From Vibrio sp. 10N (lineage in GTDB: Bacteria > Pseudomonadota > Gammaproteobacteria > Enterobacterales > Vibrionaceae): a stretch of 64,000 nucleotides of DNA. The notes beneath the pieces were generated by a model that saw nothing but the letters and a program-made list of their open reading frames with translations, was not told where the DNA came from and made no database searches. Where the stretch lies: assembly GCF_036245475.1 (NCBI RefSeq), contig NZ_BTPM01000001.1, positions 434,001-498,000 on the forward strand, given 5' to 3'. Within the stretch, counting starts at the first letter, position 1; every line of letters starts with the position of its first letter. Shown one piece after another: positions 10,147 through 20,637 of this stretch. A program made the position numbers and the translations under genes.

Positions 10147-10174
10147 TTGCAATGCCTCGGAATAAGAGTAAAAT
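10147..10174 (+). promoter_or_regulatory. Promoter of the rpsP-rimM-trmD-rplS operon
   Basis: TTGCAA (10147-10152), a 16-bp spacer and TAAAAT (10169-10174) form a good sigma-70 promoter. It overlaps the two arms of the hairpin at 10154-10182, so the same bases serve as a stem in RNA read through from ffh and as promoter in DNA. Confidence 0.6.
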
Positions 10175-10190
10175 TCCGAGGCTTTATTTT
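10154..10190 (+). terminator. ffh terminator overlapping the rpsP promoter
   Basis: The 10-bp perfect stem GCCTCGGAAT / ATTCCGAGGC is followed by TTTATTTT. It fits a terminator of ffh transcripts. Confidence 0.65.
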
Positions 10191-10197
10191 GGCACGA

Positions 10198-10242
10198 GAC
10201 CTCAGGTTGCTCATTAGAGAAACATTTCTGAGGTCATTTTTA
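10198..10242 (+). promoter_or_regulatory. Hairpin in the rpsP leader
   Basis: GACCTCAG (10198-10205) pairs with CTGAGGTC (10228-10235), followed by ATTTTTA, just 26 bp before rpsP. It lies inside the expected leader RNA and could be an attenuator or a ribosomal-protein feedback site. No specific family of leader is recognised. Confidence 0.4.
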
Positions 10243-10267
10243 TTATTGAGAAAGCAAAGAGGACGAT

Positions 10268-10516
10268 ATGGTTACCATTCGTTTGGCACGTCACGGCGCT
10301 AAGAAGCGTCCATTCTATCAAATCGTAGTAGCGGACAGCCGCAATGCAGCAACTGGCCGTTTCATCGAGAAAGTGGGTTTCTTTAACCCAACTGCTAAAG
10401 GTCAAGAAGAAGGTCTACGTCTAGACCTTGAGCGCGTTAACCACTGGGTTGGTCAAGGCGCAACAGTTTCTGACCGCGTTGCTAAGCTAGTTAAAGACGC
10501 TCAAAAAGCGGCTTAA
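10268..10516 (+). CDS. rpsP: 30S ribosomal protein S16
   Basis: The 82-residue S16 has the family start [21 protein letters not shown]16 is an early-assembling 30S protein. A clear AGAGGA ribosome site lies before ATG. It is the first gene of the four-gene operon with rimM, trmD and rplS, which couples ribosome parts to their maturation factors. Confidence 0.98.
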   Translation: MVTIRLARHGAKKRPFYQIVVADSRNAATGRFIEKVGFFNPTAKGQEEGLRLDLERVNHWVGQGATVSDRVAKLVKDAQKAA

Positions 10517-10535
10517 TTCTAGTTAAGTAAGCAGT

Positions 10536-11093
10536 ATGTCGTCGATGAAAGGTAAAGACACAATGAGCAATCAAGACGAAAGAATTGTTGTAGGTAAATT
10601 TGGTTCTACTTACGGCATTCGCGGATGGCTTAAGGTGTTTACCTACACAGACAATCCTGAAAGTATTTTTGATTACAGCCCTTGGTACATTAACCAAAAG
10701 GGCGAGTGGGTAGAGTACAAAGTTGAAAGTTGGAAGCGCCATAACAAAGGTATGGTGTGTAAATTAGAAGGTCTTGAGGTTCGTGAAGAAGCTCACCTGC
10801 TAACCAACTTTGAAATTGCAATCGACCCAGCTGTGCTACCAGAGCTGTCAGAAGATGAATTCTACTGGCGCGAATTGTTCGGTATGAAAGTGGTGACCAC
10901 GAAAGGTTACGACCTTGGTGAAGTAACTGACATCATGGAAACCGGCTCGAACGATGTTTTGGTTGTGAAGGCAAATCTGAAAGATGCTTTTGGGCAAAAG
11001 GAACGGTTGGTACCGTACCTTGAAGAGCAAGTGATCAAGAATGTTGATCGCGAAGCTCAACGGATCGAAGTTGACTGGGATCCTGGATTCTAA
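10536..11093 (+). CDS. rimM: 16S rRNA processing protein RimM
   Basis: RimM helps maturation of the 30S head and binds S19. The ~185-residue protein has the RimM N-terminal beta-barrel ([18 protein letters not shown]) followed by a PRC-barrel domain ([25 protein letters not shown]). Two starts are possible: ATG at 10536, or ATG at 10563, which begins nearer the conserved core and has AAAGGTAAAG before it. The longer form is given because relatives in Vibrio, as I remember them, carry this short extension. It is 19 bp after rpsP. Confidence 0.96.
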   Translation: MSSMKGKDTMSNQDERIVVGKFGSTYGIRGWLKVFTYTDNPESIFDYSPWYINQKGEWVEYKVESWKRHNKGMVCKLEGLEVREEAHLLTNFEIAIDPAVLPELSEDEFYWRELFGMKVVTTKGYDLGEVTDIMETGSNDVLVVKANLKDAFGQKERLVPYLEEQVIKNVDREAQRIEVDWDPGF

Positions 11094-11128
11094 TTCATTT
11101 TTAGTAACTCAATAGAGCGAGAGAACAG

Positions 11129-11878
11129 ATGTGGGTTGGCGTAATTAGCCTTTTTCCAGACATGTTCCGCAGCGTTACTGATTATGGAGTAACAGGTCAA
11201 GCGGTTAAAAAAGGTCTACTGTCGATTGAGACATGGAATCCTCGTGATTTCACTCACGACAAACATCGCACTGTCGATGATAGACCTTACGGTGGTGGTC
11301 CTGGCATGTTGATGATGGTTCAGCCATTGCGCGATGCCATTCACGCAGCCAAACAGGCATCACCGGGTAAGACGAAAGTCATTTACCTTTCTCCTCAAGG
11401 TCGTAAGCTCGACCAAACTGGGGTAGAAGAACTAGCGAAAAACGACAACCTTGTGTTGATTTGTGGACGCTACGAAGGGGTAGATGAGCGCATCATCCAA
11501 ACTGAGGTTGACGAAGAATGGTCAATCGGAGATTTTGTGATGACAGGTGGGGAAATCCCAGCCATGACGCTAATCGACTCAGTCTCACGGTTTGTTCCGG
11601 GAGTACTAGGCGATTTTGCTTCAGCAGAAGAAGATTCTTTTGCAAATGGCTTACTCGATTGCCCGCACTATACGCGCCCTGAGGTGTTAGAAGATTTAGA
11701 GGTACCGAGTGTCCTCAAGTCTGGTAACCATAAGGATATTCGTCGCTGGCGACTAAAACAGTCGTTAGGCCGTACTTGGCTAAGAAGACCGGAGCTCCTG
11801 GAAAACCTAGCTCTGACTGACGAACAGGAACAATTACTTGCCGAGTTCATTAAAGAGACTCGAAATAACAGCAAGTAA
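11129..11878 (+). CDS. trmD: tRNA (guanine-N1-)-methyltransferase TrmD
   Basis: TrmD methylates G37 next to the anticodon of several tRNAs, preventing frameshifting, with S-adenosylmethionine as donor. The 249-residue SPOUT methyltransferase shows [12 protein letters not shown] and the knot region [10 protein letters not shown]. The N-terminus [13 protein letters not shown] is typical. It lies between rimM and rplS in the standard order, 35 bp after rimM. Confidence 0.98.
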   Translation: MWVGVISLFPDMFRSVTDYGVTGQAVKKGLLSIETWNPRDFTHDKHRTVDDRPYGGGPGMLMMVQPLRDAIHAAKQASPGKTKVIYLSPQGRKLDQTGVEELAKNDNLVLICGRYEGVDERIIQTEVDEEWSIGDFVMTGGEIPAMTLIDSVSRFVPGVLGDFASAEEDSFANGLLDCPHYTRPEVLEDLEVPSVLKSGNHKDIRRWRLKQSLGRTWLRRPELLENLALTDEQEQLLAEFIKETRNNSK

Positions 11879-11920
11879 CCTATTTAATTTAGTATCAGTT
11901 TATTCTAGGAATTTAAGAAC

Positions 11921-12274
11921 ATGAGTAACATCATCAAGGCTCTTGAAGAAGAGCAAATGAAATCAGGCCTACCTAAATTTGCACCAGGTGACACTGTTGT
12001 AGTTCAGGTTAAAGTAAAAGAAGGTGACCGTGAGCGTCTACAGGCTTACGAAGGCGTTGTAATCGCTATCCGTAACCGTGGTCTTCACTCTGCTTTCACT
12101 GTTCGTAAGATCTCGAACGGCGAAGGTGTTGAGCGTACGTTCCAAACTCACTCTCCAATGGTTGATAGCATCGAAGTTAAACGCCGTGGTGCAGTACGTC
12201 GTGCCAAGTTGTACTACCTACGTGAGCGTTCTGGTAAGTCTGCTCGTATCAAAGAGAAACTTGCTAAGAAGTAA
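11921..12274 (+). CDS. rplS: 50S ribosomal protein L19
   Basis: L19 lies at the subunit interface of the ribosome. At 117 residues it is of normal length, with [18 protein letters not shown] and [19 protein letters not shown]. It is the last gene of the operon, with a strong terminator 28 bp after the stop. Confidence 0.98.
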   Translation: MSNIIKALEEEQMKSGLPKFAPGDTVVVQVKVKEGDRERLQAYEGVVIAIRNRGLHSAFTVRKISNGEGVERTFQTHSPMVDSIEVKRRGAVRRAKLYYLRERSGKSARIKEKLAKK

Positions 12275-12302
12275 TGCTATTTTACTAGCGTTCTCAAAGA
12301 TT

Positions 12303-12331
12303 AAGCGGAGTCCTCGGACTCCGCTTTTTTT
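12303..12331 (+). terminator. rplS operon terminator
   Basis: The stem AAGCGGAGTC / GGACTCCGCTT has a CTC loop, followed by a long T-tract. Confidence 0.9.
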
Positions 12332-12349
12332 ATGTCTGCGAATTGTAGA

Positions 12350-12376
12350 TAAAAAAAGAGCCTCCAACGGAGGCTC
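12350..12376 (-). terminator. Terminator of the pil-coaE-zapD-yacG run
   Basis: On the minus strand the stem GAGCCTCC / GGAGGCTC with loop GTT is followed by TTTTTTT, seven bases after yacG. Confidence 0.85.
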
Positions 12377-12382
12377 TACGTG

Positions 12383-12577
12383 TTAGTAATTATCTTCCGA
12401 CCAGCCATCGCTGTCCGACATATCTGGTGCGCCCGGAATGGTGTTCTCTTCATCCGCCCACTCACCAAAATCAATCATTTGGCACTGCTTAGAGCAGAAT
12501 GGACGAAATGGGCTCTCTTCACCCCACACCACGTCTTTTTGACATTGTGGGCACGGGACAACAGTTGGTTTACTCAT
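12383..12577 (-). CDS. yacG: DNA gyrase inhibitor / zinc protein YacG
   Basis: The 64-residue protein has a four-cysteine zinc knuckle, [10 protein letters not shown]...[10 protein letters not shown] (CxxC, then CxxxC), and an acidic C-terminal tail. E. coli YacG binds GyrB and inhibits gyrase. The start is placed at ATG 12577 because AGGAAT lies just before it; the upstream in-frame ATG would add an unrelated extension overlapping zapD. It ends the minus-strand cluster after zapD, as in E. coli. Confidence 0.92.
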   Translation of the reverse strand: MSKPTVVPCPQCQKDVVWGEESPFRPFCSKQCQMIDFGEWADEENTIPGAPDMSDSDGWSEDNY

Positions 12578-12630
12578 AATAATTCCTGAGTGTGACAGTT
12601 CACTGAGTTTGCAGTTAACTAAGTTGGAAG

Positions 12631-13371
12631 TTAACTGCAAATCGCTAATTCAAATTCAACATCGTTAGGGTAGGCTTGCCCTGACTCAAAAGCAATAAAC
12701 TTCACCGTAAAGCGGCTCTTATGGCCTGATACCATAGGGTAGACGCCGTAATGCATTGGAATATTGAGTCTGATGATATTCGCCTCTTCAGCCTCACTTT
12801 GAAGCAGGCCTGAACGCGCAATTTGCGGTTTAAAGCGGCCAGTTTCACGGGTGAGTTTTAACCATAAGTGCAGCGCGTTCATCAGAGGCTTGAGTGACGT
12901 CAGCCACATTTCAGCATCATGCATACGCTTATCAATCGGCAAGTGCAGCCAATGGTGCAGTGTTGGTAAATCAAAACAGCAGGCGCCACCTGGCAGACCA
13001 AAACGCTGGCGGATCGCGCTTAAGAATCGATCTTCTTTGAAGGACTGACCGAAACGCTCTGCGCCCATCAGTTCACGGTGCACGCTGTCGAGATCGCCTA
13101 GGATCGACCCAAGCATCTCTTGATCGACATCGTCGATGTTGAGCCAAGCTCGATAGGTTTGTCGCTGCTTTTCAAGATCTTTAGCCAGCTCGCTCTTAAG
13201 CTGGATCTGCTCAAAAATCTCTAGTAAATCAAACAGAGATTTAAAGAAGATCTGGTGCTGGTAGTTATCTGAAAAAGACGAGGAATGCTGTAGCTGTCTC
13301 AGTAGAGATTCAACTCTTAGGTATATTCTGGTTTTTTCGTTAAGAGGGTGTTCGAATCTATTTGTGATCAT
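12631..13371 (-). CDS. zapD: Cell division protein ZapD
   Basis: ZapD crosslinks FtsZ filaments in the division ring. The 246-residue protein fits the family in length, with an all-helical N-terminal half and a C-terminal beta domain. The N-terminus [20 protein letters not shown] and the [19 protein letters not shown] segment are characteristic. It lies between coaE and yacG in the conserved order. Confidence 0.95.
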   Translation of the reverse strand: MITNRFEHPLNEKTRIYLRVESLLRQLQHSSSFSDNYQHQIFFKSLFDLLEIFEQIQLKSELAKDLEKQRQTYRAWLNIDDVDQEMLGSILGDLDSVHRELMGAERFGQSFKEDRFLSAIRQRFGLPGGACCFDLPTLHHWLHLPIDKRMHDAEMWLTSLKPLMNALHLWLKLTRETGRFKPQIARSGLLQSEAEEANIIRLNIPMHYGVYPMVSGHKSRFTVKFIAFESGQAYPNDVEFELAICS

Positions 13372-13402
13372 GTGCTAGCCTTTAGACGCTTCCTTGCTAT
13401 TT

Positions 13403-14011
13403 TCACCGATTTTTACCGCATAATGCTAGGTACTTTTGGTGCAATTGTGTGACTTGGGGCAAAAGTTGAGCGTTGTCAGTATTATTATCAATCACATCAT
13501 CTGCATGCATTAGTCGGCTATCTCTATCGACTTGTGCTTTGAGTATAGAACGCACCTGTTGCTCGGGCACCCCGTCACGTGTCATTGTTCGGTAAATTTG
13601 TGTTTCAGCGGTCACATCGACCACCAGTACGCGGTCTGCCATACTCTGCAAACCATTTTCGATGAGTAGTGGTACTACGAGGAGCGTATAAGGACTGGTT
13701 GAAGCGTCTAAGCGCTGCTGCATTTGTTTGCGGATCATCGGGTGCAGTAAGTTGTTCACCCACTGCTTTTCCTCATCATTGGCAAAAATACGCGCTCTCA
13801 GTGCAGCGCGATCCAGCGCGCCATCCGCTTGCAGTATCTCGCGACCAAAGTGCTGTGCCAATGCGTTTAAGCCCTCTGAGCCGATTTCCACCACCTCACG
13901 CGCTACGACGTCTGCATCGACGAGCTCAATACCAAATTGATGATGAAACAGATCGGCGACGGTAGTTTTCCCGCTCGCAATGCCACCCGTTAAGCCGACT
14001 ACAAATCCCAC
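13403..14011 (-). CDS. coaE: Dephospho-CoA kinase
   Basis: CoaE phosphorylates the ribose 3'-OH of dephospho-CoA, the last step of coenzyme A synthesis. The 202-residue kinase has P-loop GLTGGIASGKTTV at residues ~6-18 and the family segment VDADVVAREVV. The start codon is GTG, whose first base is the last base of the pilD stop (TAGTG), so translation is probably coupled. Confidence 0.96.
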   Translation of the reverse strand: MGFVVGLTGGIASGKTTVADLFHHQFGIELVDADVVAREVVEIGSEGLNALAQHFGREILQADGALDRAALRARIFANDEEKQWVNNLLHPMIRKQMQQRLDASTSPYTLLVVPLLIENGLQSMADRVLVVDVTAETQIYRTMTRDGVPEQQVRSILKAQVDRDSRLMHADDVIDNNTDNAQLLPQVTQLHQKYLALCGKNR

Positions 14012-14883
14012 TAATATACTCCCATGACTGTCGTTAAGTAGAGGTGAGTGATTTTATCGCCCCATAACACACTGACCCAACCAGCAATCGCTAAGTAAGG
14101 GCCAAACGGGAACGCTACATCCAAACCTTTTTTTTGCATTCTAAGCTGAATCAAACCAAACACAACGCCAACAACGGAGGAAAGTAAGACAATCAGCGGT
14201 AGTTGTGTCCAACCAAGCCAAGCTCCTAAGGCAGCCAACAGCTTAAAATCACCGTAACCCATGCCTTCCTTGCCTGTCAGTAATTTAAACAGCCAATAGA
14301 CGGACCATAAACAGAGGTAACCAACCATAGCGCCAATCACCGACTCTTGCAGTGTAATCGGAGAAATGCCCACTAAGGCGAGAGCAATACCAGCCCAAAG
14401 TAAAGGTAAGGTGATTTGATCGGGGAGCAGCATAGTATCAAGGTCGATAAAGGTCGCTGCGATAAGCGCAAAGGTCAGGGCGATCACCGCTACGCTATAA
14501 AAGCTAAAGCCAAGTTGCCAAGCGACAGTGGCGCTAAGCAGTGCAGTGAGTAGTTCAACCAGTGGGTAGCGGATGCTGACTTTACTGTCGCACTGGCGAC
14601 AGCGACCCCTGAGTATCAGCCAACTGAGCAGTGGGATATTGTCAATGATGCGGATTGGTGTGTGGCATGACGGGCAGCGGCTACTGGGCATGCTGAGATC
14701 AAAGCGCCCCTCTGGTGGCGTGATCTTGTATTCTGGGAAGGCCTCGGCGCACTCTTCACGCCAGCTTCGCTCCATCATAATTGGCAATCGGTGGATCACC
14801 ACATTGAGAAAGCTTCCGACAATTAAGCCAAGAATGGCTGCGAATACAACAAACAACCAAGGGTAATAAATCAACACGTCCAT
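14011..14883 (-). CDS. pilD: Type IV prepilin peptidase / N-methyltransferase PilD
   Basis: PilD cleaves the leader of type IV prepilins and type II pseudopilins in the inner membrane and methylates the new N-terminal residue. The 290-residue polytopic protein has the cytoplasmic zinc loop CPSCHTP...CRQC and the two aspartate motifs of this protease family ([11 protein letters not shown] and GYGDFKL). It lies 42 bp after pilC and is likely needed also for type II secretion encoded elsewhere. Confidence 0.96.
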   Translation of the reverse strand: MDVLIYYPWLFVVFAAILGLIVGSFLNVVIHRLPIMMERSWREECAEAFPEYKITPPEGRFDLSMPSSRCPSCHTPIRIIDNIPLLSWLILRGRCRQCDSKVSIRYPLVELLTALLSATVAWQLGFSFYSVAVIALTFALIAATFIDLDTMLLPDQITLPLLWAGIALALVGISPITLQESVIGAMVGYLCLWSVYWLFKLLTGKEGMGYGDFKLLAALGAWLGWTQLPLIVLLSSVVGVVFGLIQLRMQKKGLDVAFPFGPYLAIAGWVSVLWGDKITHLYLTTVMGVY

Positions 14884-14925
14884 TTGCGGCTACACAGGAA
14901 ATAAATCAATAAGTTAATGTCTATG

Positions 14926-16152
14926 TTAGCCTATTACGGTCATTAAGTTAAAGATAGGAAGGTACATTGCGACCACAAGCCCACCGACGAGAGTGCCGAG
15001 GAAAACAATGATAAATGGCTCGAGGATCTTGCCTAGGTTATCCACGGTATTATCGACTTCCGCTTCATAAATAGCCGCCACCCGATTAAGCATATCATCA
15101 AGGGTGCCGGACTCTTCACCAATCATCACCATTTGCAGCACCATTTCAGGGAAGGCATCTGCTTGACGCATGGCTAGATGGATTGGCGTTCCGGCGACAA
15201 TATCGGAGTGGATGGATTGAATTACTTGTTGGTAATAGAGATTGTCGGCGGTTTTTGCGCTGGCTTGTATGCTCGACAATATCGGTATTCCAGCGCTAAA
15301 GCTGGTGGATAGGGTACGACTGAATTTGGCAATGGAGGCCTTAGTGATCACTTGCCCTATGATAGGTATCCGCAACACTAGGCGGCTGGTGTAAAGTCGC
15401 ACGCTGTAGCTGCGCTGGCGAGCAACCTTTAGGCCAAAAGTGGCAAGAATAAACAGGTTAATACTCAAAAAGCCATTTTGTTGAAACCACGCTGAAAGAC
15501 TGAGCACTTGCTGAGTAAACCAAGGGAGGTCGGCATTAAAGCCGCGAAACATTGACTCAAATTCTGGGACAACAGTAGTGAGCATGAGGTAGGTGACCCC
15601 AAGTGAGACGAGTAAGATCATCACGGGATAAATCAGCGCTTTGACCACTTTAGAGCGCAGCATCTCTTGCTTCTCGCGATAGTCCGCTAAGCGCTCAAAC
15701 ACACCCGCTAAGTTACCAGAGTTTTCTCCAGTGGCGACCATATCGACATAAAAGCTATCAAAATGACGACTGGCTACCTGCATCACCCGTGAAATCGGCG
15801 TACCCGCTTCCAGCCCTTTGCTAATTTGCGACAATATCGATTTCATTTCCGCTTTGGCCTGATTGTCGGCAATCAGCTTGATTGCATGAACAATGGGAAT
15901 ACCGGTACTAAGCATGGTGGCGAGTTGACGGGTCAGGATGGTGATGTCTTTGCTTTTGATACGTTGAGTCAGCTTAGTCCAAGTTGAGATACTGCGTTTT
16001 TTAAGCTTACGAACTTGGATATGTTGCTGTTTGAGGGTTTCGCGCGCCTCAGGTTCGGTCAGCGCTAAGGTTTGACCTGAGACTTTCTTACCCTGGCTGT
16101 TCACACCTTTCCAGTGAAACGCTTTGAGCGTTGGTTCGAGCTTTTTAACCAT
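14926..16152 (-). CDS. pilC: Type IV pilus inner-membrane platform protein PilC
   Basis: PilC forms the inner-membrane base on which the pilin filament is assembled. The 408-residue protein has two GspF/PilC domains, each with a cytoplasmic helical bundle. The signature [23 protein letters not shown] occurs near 135-157 and again as [19 protein letters not shown] near 340, with three hydrophobic helices. It follows pilB by 15 bp. Confidence 0.96.
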   Translation of the reverse strand: MVKKLEPTLKAFHWKGVNSQGKKVSGQTLALTEPEARETLKQQHIQVRKLKKRSISTWTKLTQRIKSKDITILTRQLATMLSTGIPIVHAIKLIADNQAKAEMKSILSQISKGLEAGTPISRVMQVASRHFDSFYVDMVATGENSGNLAGVFERLADYREKQEMLRSKVVKALIYPVMILLVSLGVTYLMLTTVVPEFESMFRGFNADLPWFTQQVLSLSAWFQQNGFLSINLFILATFGLKVARQRSYSVRLYTSRLVLRIPIIGQVITKASIAKFSRTLSTSFSAGIPILSSIQASAKTADNLYYQQVIQSIHSDIVAGTPIHLAMRQADAFPEMVLQMVMIGEESGTLDDMLNRVAAIYEAEVDNTVDNLGKILEPFIIVFLGTLVGGLVVAMYLPIFNLMTVIG

Positions 16153-16167
16153 ACTACTAACCCATGA

Positions 16168-17856
16168 TTAGAAATAGAGCACGCGCTGCAACTCTTGATA
16201 GCTGGTCACGCCACCTCGAAGCTTTTCAATGCCCGATTGTTTGAGAGTGGTCATCCCTTGAGATTGTGCCAATGCTTCAATCTCTTGCATGCTCGGGCCG
16301 GTAAGCAAAGCATTGGCGAGTTCGTGGGTACACTCCATCACTTCATAAATGCCAGTACGCCCTAAATAGCCATAGTTGCAGTGATTACAGCCTTGCTCAC
16401 TAGCTTGGTAGATGAGCTCGCAATCTTTAATAGCGAGAGACTGACGCAACGCCGGGGACATGGGATCGACAACCTTACAATGCTGACAAAGCTTACGAGC
16501 TAACCGCTGGGCAATGATCAGTGACAGTGAGGACGCGAGGTTGACGCTCTCAACGCCCATGTTTTTAAGTCGTATTACGGTCTCTGCGGCAGAGTTAGTG
16601 TGCAAGGTGGAAAGCACTAGGTGACCAGTTTGTGCCGCTTTAACCGCAATCTCCGCCGTTTCAATATCACGGATCTCCCCAAGCATTACCACGTCCGGAT
16701 CTTGACGTAGAAACGATCGCAGCGCAGTCGAAAAATCAAAGCCGATCTTTGGGTTGATCTGCACCTGATTGATCCCATCAAGGTGGATCTCTACCGGATC
16801 TTCGGCCGTAGAGATATTGCGTTCAGCGGTATTAAGGATATTGAGTCCGGTATACAAAGAAACGGTTTTGCCGCTTCCCGTTGGCCCCGTCATTAATATC
16901 ATACCCTGAGGCTTCTTTAACGCCGAAAGGTACAGAGACTTTTGCAGTTCGTTATAACCAAGCTGATCAATATCGAGATTAGCAGAGTCGCCATCCAATA
17001 ATCGCAATACGATCTTCTCGCCCCACATAGTGGGTAGTGTTGATACCCGCATATCAATGGAAGCGTTTTCTGATAGTCTCAGTTTTAAACGGCCATCTTG
17101 TGGTAATCGGCGCTCGGCGATGTCCAGCTTGGCAAGGATTTTGATCCTCGCCGCCAAGCGCCGACTCAGCTGCGTGGCAGGCTGGTGGGTTTCAATCAAG
17201 ATCCCATCACAGCGCAGGCGTATTCGGTATAGATGCTCATAGGGCTCAAAATGGATATCAGAAGCCTTTTTGCGTACCGCATCCATGAGAACTTGATGGA
17301 TAAAGCGACTGACTGGGGAGTCATCTTGGGAGAGATCTTCGATGTTGTCGATCTCAGCGTCACTGACTTGGACTAGGTTGGCGAGATCGTCGGAGGTGAG
17401 TTGTTTGGTGTCTGATTGCCATTCGTTGTTGTTCTCGCCATAGAGCCTATTTAATGCCGCTCGAATATCAAGACAGTTGGCAACTACAAGTTCAATTTGT
17501 AGTCCAGTTGCAAACCGAAAATCATTCTCAATTTCTAGGATGCTCGGATCCATTACAGCAACAACTAGTGTGCGTTCATCAATATCAATAGGTAGAGCAT
17601 GATATTTGAGCATGGATTCTCTCAAACCAAGACGCTTACAAATACTTTTGTAGTCGCTGTTTTGGATGTTCCTAATTTCTAGACCAAAAACTCTTCCAAT
17701 ATGCTGCGCTAAGCTCGTAGATTCAAGCCACCTATTTTTTATTATTTCCTCCGCAATAGAGCACACAGAGAGATGTGCTCTATTGCAAAGTTGTTCCGAT
17801 TGCGCTGTTGTTAATACTCCAGCATTTCTCAGAATAAACGCAAGGTTAGAACCCAT
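16168..17856 (-). CDS. pilB: Type IV pilus extension ATPase PilB
   Basis: PilB is the hexameric ATPase that powers pilus extension. The 562-residue protein has an N-terminal GspE/PilB domain and then the core with Walker A GPTGSGKT (~residue 325). The Walker B and His box are in MLGEIRDIETAEIAVKAAQTGHLVLSTLHTN. A tetracysteine zinc element, CQHC...CNHC, lies near 460-500. The first ~150 residues look less conserved than the core. Nine bp separate it from pilA, so pilA-pilB-pilC-pilD-coaE-zapD-yacG probably share transcripts. Confidence 0.96.
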   Translation of the reverse strand: MGSNLAFILRNAGVLTTAQSEQLCNRAHLSVCSIAEEIIKNRWLESTSLAQHIGRVFGLEIRNIQNSDYKSICKRLGLRESMLKYHALPIDIDERTLVVAVMDPSILEIENDFRFATGLQIELVVANCLDIRAALNRLYGENNNEWQSDTKQLTSDDLANLVQVSDAEIDNIEDLSQDDSPVSRFIHQVLMDAVRKKASDIHFEPYEHLYRIRLRCDGILIETHQPATQLSRRLAARIKILAKLDIAERRLPQDGRLKLRLSENASIDMRVSTLPTMWGEKIVLRLLDGDSANLDIDQLGYNELQKSLYLSALKKPQGMILMTGPTGSGKTVSLYTGLNILNTAERNISTAEDPVEIHLDGINQVQINPKIGFDFSTALRSFLRQDPDVVMLGEIRDIETAEIAVKAAQTGHLVLSTLHTNSAAETVIRLKNMGVESVNLASSLSLIIAQRLARKLCQHCKVVDPMSPALRQSLAIKDCELIYQASEQGCNHCNYGYLGRTGIYEVMECTHELANALLTGPSMQEIEALAQSQGMTTLKQSGIEKLRGGVTSYQELQRVLYF

Positions 17857-17865
17857 ATTGGTGAT

Positions 17866-18312
17866 CTAAATATTGTTTTTGCAACCTTTCGACTTCAAGC
17901 CGTCCGGTATTGATGAGGTTGTCTTACACTCCCAGTTACCATTTTGATCCCTCGATAGTTGGATAGCTTTGTTTGCTAGATCTGGGCTTACTTTTCCAGC
18001 TGCGAACGTAAAGGTAATGGCACCGGCACCTGAGACACCAGCGTCAGGTTCTAGCTCTATATCACCCATTGTTGTTTTAGGTATCCCTACTGCAGCAGAT
18101 TGGGATTGCGGAGGAAAAGTGCCGTTTTCGAGTGTTAAAGTCTCGGTGTTGGTCTTGAGTCCTGATAAAGTAGCAAGAGCTGAAGACAGTTCACTCTTTG
18201 CTACATAGTTTTGATACTGCGGCAACGCCACTGCCGCCAACACCCCAATCACAGCCACGACAATCATCAACTCAATCAAGGTAAAACCTTGCTGCTTTGT
18301 TGCTTTTTTCAT
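17866..18312 (-). CDS. pilA: Type IV major pilin PilA
   Basis: The 148-residue prepilin has a short basic leader. Cleavage is expected after G9 (KQQG|FTLIE). The mature protein then starts with Phe and has the conserved Glu at position 5, followed by the hydrophobic assembly helix. Two cysteines near the C-terminus (WECKTT...SKGCKNN) should form the D-region disulfide. In Vibrio, this PilA (chitin-regulated pilus) serves surface attachment and DNA uptake. The globular part is expected to be strain-variable. A ribosome site (AAGGATAAAAA) precedes the ATG. Confidence 0.95.
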   Translation of the reverse strand: MKKATKQQGFTLIELMIVVAVIGVLAAVALPQYQNYVAKSELSSALATLSGLKTNTETLTLENGTFPPQSQSAAVGIPKTTMGDIELEPDAGVSGAGAITFTFAAGKVSPDLANKAIQLSRDQNGNWECKTTSSIPDGLKSKGCKNNI

Positions 18313-18602
18313 TTTTTATCCTTAATAAATTAGTTGCACAAAATGAACATACTCTCGAGGTTTAACCCAATAAAGTTAATGACTTAGCGCACTAGAGACG
18401 GTTCTAAAAAATGTGGTCGCGTTGCAGTGGATTGCAGTTTGATTGCGAGTGATATTGAAAGGGAAGGACTAGCACTGGTTGATAAATAGTCAGCAAAACA
18501 GTGGCTCACAGAGTAATGAGATCAAAAAAGCGAAGCTGTTTGCTTCGCTTTTGTTAAGGTCTTTTGGTTCTTGATTCCTAGGGGAACCTAGGACCGATCT
18601 CT
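18313..18602. other. Intergenic region between pilA and nadC
   Basis: This holds the pilA promoter region (not resolved), the bidirectional terminator at 18524-18552 and a 7-bp stem TCCTAGG-GGAA-CCTAGGA at 18576-18593, just beyond the nadC stop. No ORF is supported. Confidence 0.5.
18524..18552. terminator. nadC terminator (bidirectional form)
   Basis: AAAAAAGCGAAG / CTTCGCTTTT is a perfect stem with A and T tracts on both sides. It serves minus-strand nadC transcripts. Confidence 0.8.
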
Positions 18603-19496
<894 letters not shown>

Positions 19497-19669
19497 TTAA
19501 CGTGTTTAGTGGGGGAACGAAGTGGGCATGATACTCCTGCTTGTGCGGAATTTCAGCATCAAATCTCGCATTTTATTGGCCGTCGGATAAAATCAAAGCG
19601 ATAGCGATGTAGATGAGCTCAAAATATATGCAAAACCCAGATAGACCTATTATTGGCCAAGCTGTAAAC

Positions 19670-20230
19670 ATGGACATGTCCACCCCGACAATTGATGAAA
19701 AAGGTTGGTATCCGCTGGCAAGGCGAGTGCCGTCTCCACATTTTGATGATAGACCCTTTGAAGAAGATGTGTCGCTGCTGGTGGTGCATAATATTAGCCT
19801 TCCACCAGGGCAGTTTGGCGGGGCTTATATTGAAGACTTTTTCCTTGGTAAGCTTGATGCTTCAATCCATCCTTTTTTTAATGTCATCAAAGATATGCGT
19901 GTTTCGGCGCACTGTTTAATAAGGCGGGATGGTGAAGTGGTGCAGTTTGTGCCTTTTGGATCCAGAGCGTGGCATGCGGGGATGTCGAGTTTTGCTGGCC
20001 GAGCAAGGTGCAATGATTATTCCGTTGGCATTGAGCTTGAGGGTACTGATTATGTGGCTTATACCGAGGAGCAATATCAGAGTCTGCAGCATTTAACGTT
20101 AGCGCTGCTAGCGCGCTATCCTGAAATGACTCGTGAACGGATCACTGGGCATCAATATATTGCGCCACTGAGAAAAAGTGACCCTGGTCTCGTTTTTGAT
20201 TGGCGCCGTTTCAAAACTTCTCTGTCATAA
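19670..20230 (+). CDS. ampD: 1,6-anhydro-N-acetylmuramyl-L-alanine amidase AmpD
   Basis: AmpD cleaves anhydromuropeptides in the cytoplasm during murein recycling and thereby affects ampC-type beta-lactamase induction. The amidase-2 core starts at GWYPLARRVPSPHFDDRP. Zinc ligand motifs are VVHNISLPPG, SAHCLIRRDGEV, RAWHAG and GHQYIAPLRKSDPG. The start is uncertain: in-frame ATGs lie at 19613, 19628, 19670 and 19676, and none has a good ribosome site. The family core begins shortly after 19676, so a late start is chosen. Confidence 0.92.
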   Translation: MDMSTPTIDEKGWYPLARRVPSPHFDDRPFEEDVSLLVVHNISLPPGQFGGAYIEDFFLGKLDASIHPFFNVIKDMRVSAHCLIRRDGEVVQFVPFGSRAWHAGMSSFAGRARCNDYSVGIELEGTDYVAYTEEQYQSLQHLTLALLARYPEMTRERITGHQYIAPLRKSDPGLVFDWRRFKTSLS

Positions 20231-20443
20231 AAGATTCACTCCTTTCTCGTGTTGCTGATTTCGTGGCCAATCCACCGCGCCACGAAAGATTTGGTTATTC
20301 AAATTATTAATAACCATTGTGGTTGTTATGCCTTTCTTTATTGATATTGGTCAATTTTCCACGGACTCATTTTTCTGGTTTTTGTTGTTGATTTATAAGG
20401 ATTTTTATAGCACGTAAAACACCCGATAAGTTTCTTGTATGTA

Positions 20444-20458
20444 ATTGGTCTGACCATG
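20444..20458 (+). promoter_or_regulatory. Second, weaker PdhR-type operator
   Basis: ATTGGTCTGACCATG matches the ATTGGT-N3-ACCAAT pattern except for the last two bases. Confidence 0.45.
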
Positions 20459-20582
20459 GGTGTTGATGTTTTAATCTATAAATGTTTCATAACGGTTAAC
20501 GCAAGGCCGGTTCTATGATGTGAATCAATTTTTAACTAGACATTGGTGTTTTAAATGTGTTAATTTTTACCCTAACTTATAA

Positions 20583-20597
20583 ATTGGTAATACCAAT
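20583..20597 (+). promoter_or_regulatory. PdhR operator, perfect palindrome
   Basis: ATTGGTAATACCAAT is a perfect match to the known PdhR box of enterobacteria, 40 bp before pdhR. Pyruvate releases PdhR, so the operon should be induced when pyruvate accumulates. Confidence 0.8.
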
Positions 20598-20637
20598 TAA
20601 CAGCTCAAGAAAGTAAAAGAAAAAAAGAATAATAGTT

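Larger units (their letters stand above)
20231..20637. other. Regulatory region upstream of pdhR
   Basis: This is a 407-bp AT-rich gap. It contains a near-palindromic PdhR-like site at 20444-20458 and a perfect one at 20583-20597. CTTATAAATT just before the second is a likely -10 region. A hydrophobic 29-codon ORF at ~20328 lacks a ribosome site and is not called. Confidence 0.55.

Noticed and set aside
20328..20417. 29-codon hydrophobic ORF upstream of pdhR
   Set aside because: No ribosome site, and it lies inside a regulatory region of AT-rich sequence.
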